Positions 8,110 to 8,134 of a stretch of 8,134 nt of DNA are shown piece by piece. The notes below the pieces were generated by a model. It did no database searches, was not told the DNA's origin, and worked only from the letters and a program-made list of their open reading frames with translations. The stretch's first letter is position 1. Every line of letters begins with the position of its first letter. Position numbers and translations under genes: made by a program. The DNA comes from Paracoccaceae bacterium (GTDB taxonomy: Bacteria > Pseudomonadota > Alphaproteobacteria > Rhodobacterales > Rhodobacteraceae). The stretch spans positions 14,613 through 22,746 of the forward strand of contig DNSZ01000312.1 in the NCBI GenBank assembly GCA_003500165.1, given 5' to 3'.

Positions 8110-8134
8110 GCGGCCTTACCTTGCTTCTGCGCTT
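8106..8134 (-). CDS. C-terminal fragment of upstream gene, possibly the recombinase
   Basis: In the minus-strand frame beginning at 8132 the codons read AQKQGKAA and then TGA at 8108-8106. This is compatible with the end of a gene running in from the right edge and overlapping the TTG start of the helix-turn-helix gene by four bases. A serine recombinase or a DUF2924 gene would be expected from remembered gene order. Eight residues are far too few to identify the product, and this could be chance. Confidence 0.25.

Noticed and set aside
1..8134. CRISPR array, tRNA, rRNA or retron-like RNA
   Set aside because: I saw no regularly spaced direct repeats, no cloverleaf with conserved T-arm bases and no rRNA signature. 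Almost all of the window is coding.

Overview
The window looks like part of a mobile or defence-type accessory region of a high-GC proteobacterium, most likely an alphaproteobacterium. The taxon is inferred from the IS30-type transposase, the small helix-turn-helix protein at the right edge (of a kind I recall beside serine recombinases in alphaproteobacteria), and the base composition. There are no housekeeping genes to confirm it.

Layout. Bases 1 to about 1015 are the right-hand part of an IS30-family insertion sequence. Its transposase is cut off at the left by the window edge and broken by one in-frame amber codon at 412-414. Its DDE catalytic triad is still present downstream of that stop. 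Bases 1009-1085 are a short leader with a plausible ribosome binding site and a possible hybrid promoter, whose -35 lies in the insertion sequence and whose -10 lies in the flanking DNA. Bases 1086-7523 hold one giant uninterrupted gene for a 2145-residue protein. Bases 7524-7701 are a 178-base convergent gap with no supported gene. Bases 7702-8109, on the minus strand, encode a small ParB/KorB-like helix-turn-helix protein. Its TTG start overlaps the stop codon of another minus-strand reading frame that runs off the right edge.

The central gene is the main object. Its product has an N-terminal PD-(D/E)xK-like nuclease region, a central STAND/NACHT-type NTPase (Walker A GGVGKT at 295-300, Walker B-like LDAAD at 395-399, TARP at 434-437), a winged-helix-like segment, and about 1500 residues of mostly helical C-terminal sequence. 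Effector, NTPase switch and large helical sensor in that order is the plan of the Avs (antiviral STAND) and bNACHT anti-phage proteins. I infer a single-gene abortive-infection nuclease that assembles when its C-terminal region binds a phage protein. I cannot assign it to a named Avs type, and the ligand is unknown.

The gene is visibly less GC-rich than both flanks: 60-base lines counted by hand give 68% in the transposase, 48% in the middle of the giant gene and 67% in the right-hand gene. Together with mobile-element genes on both sides, this supports the giant gene being transferred cargo. No accessory defence gene is visible next to it.
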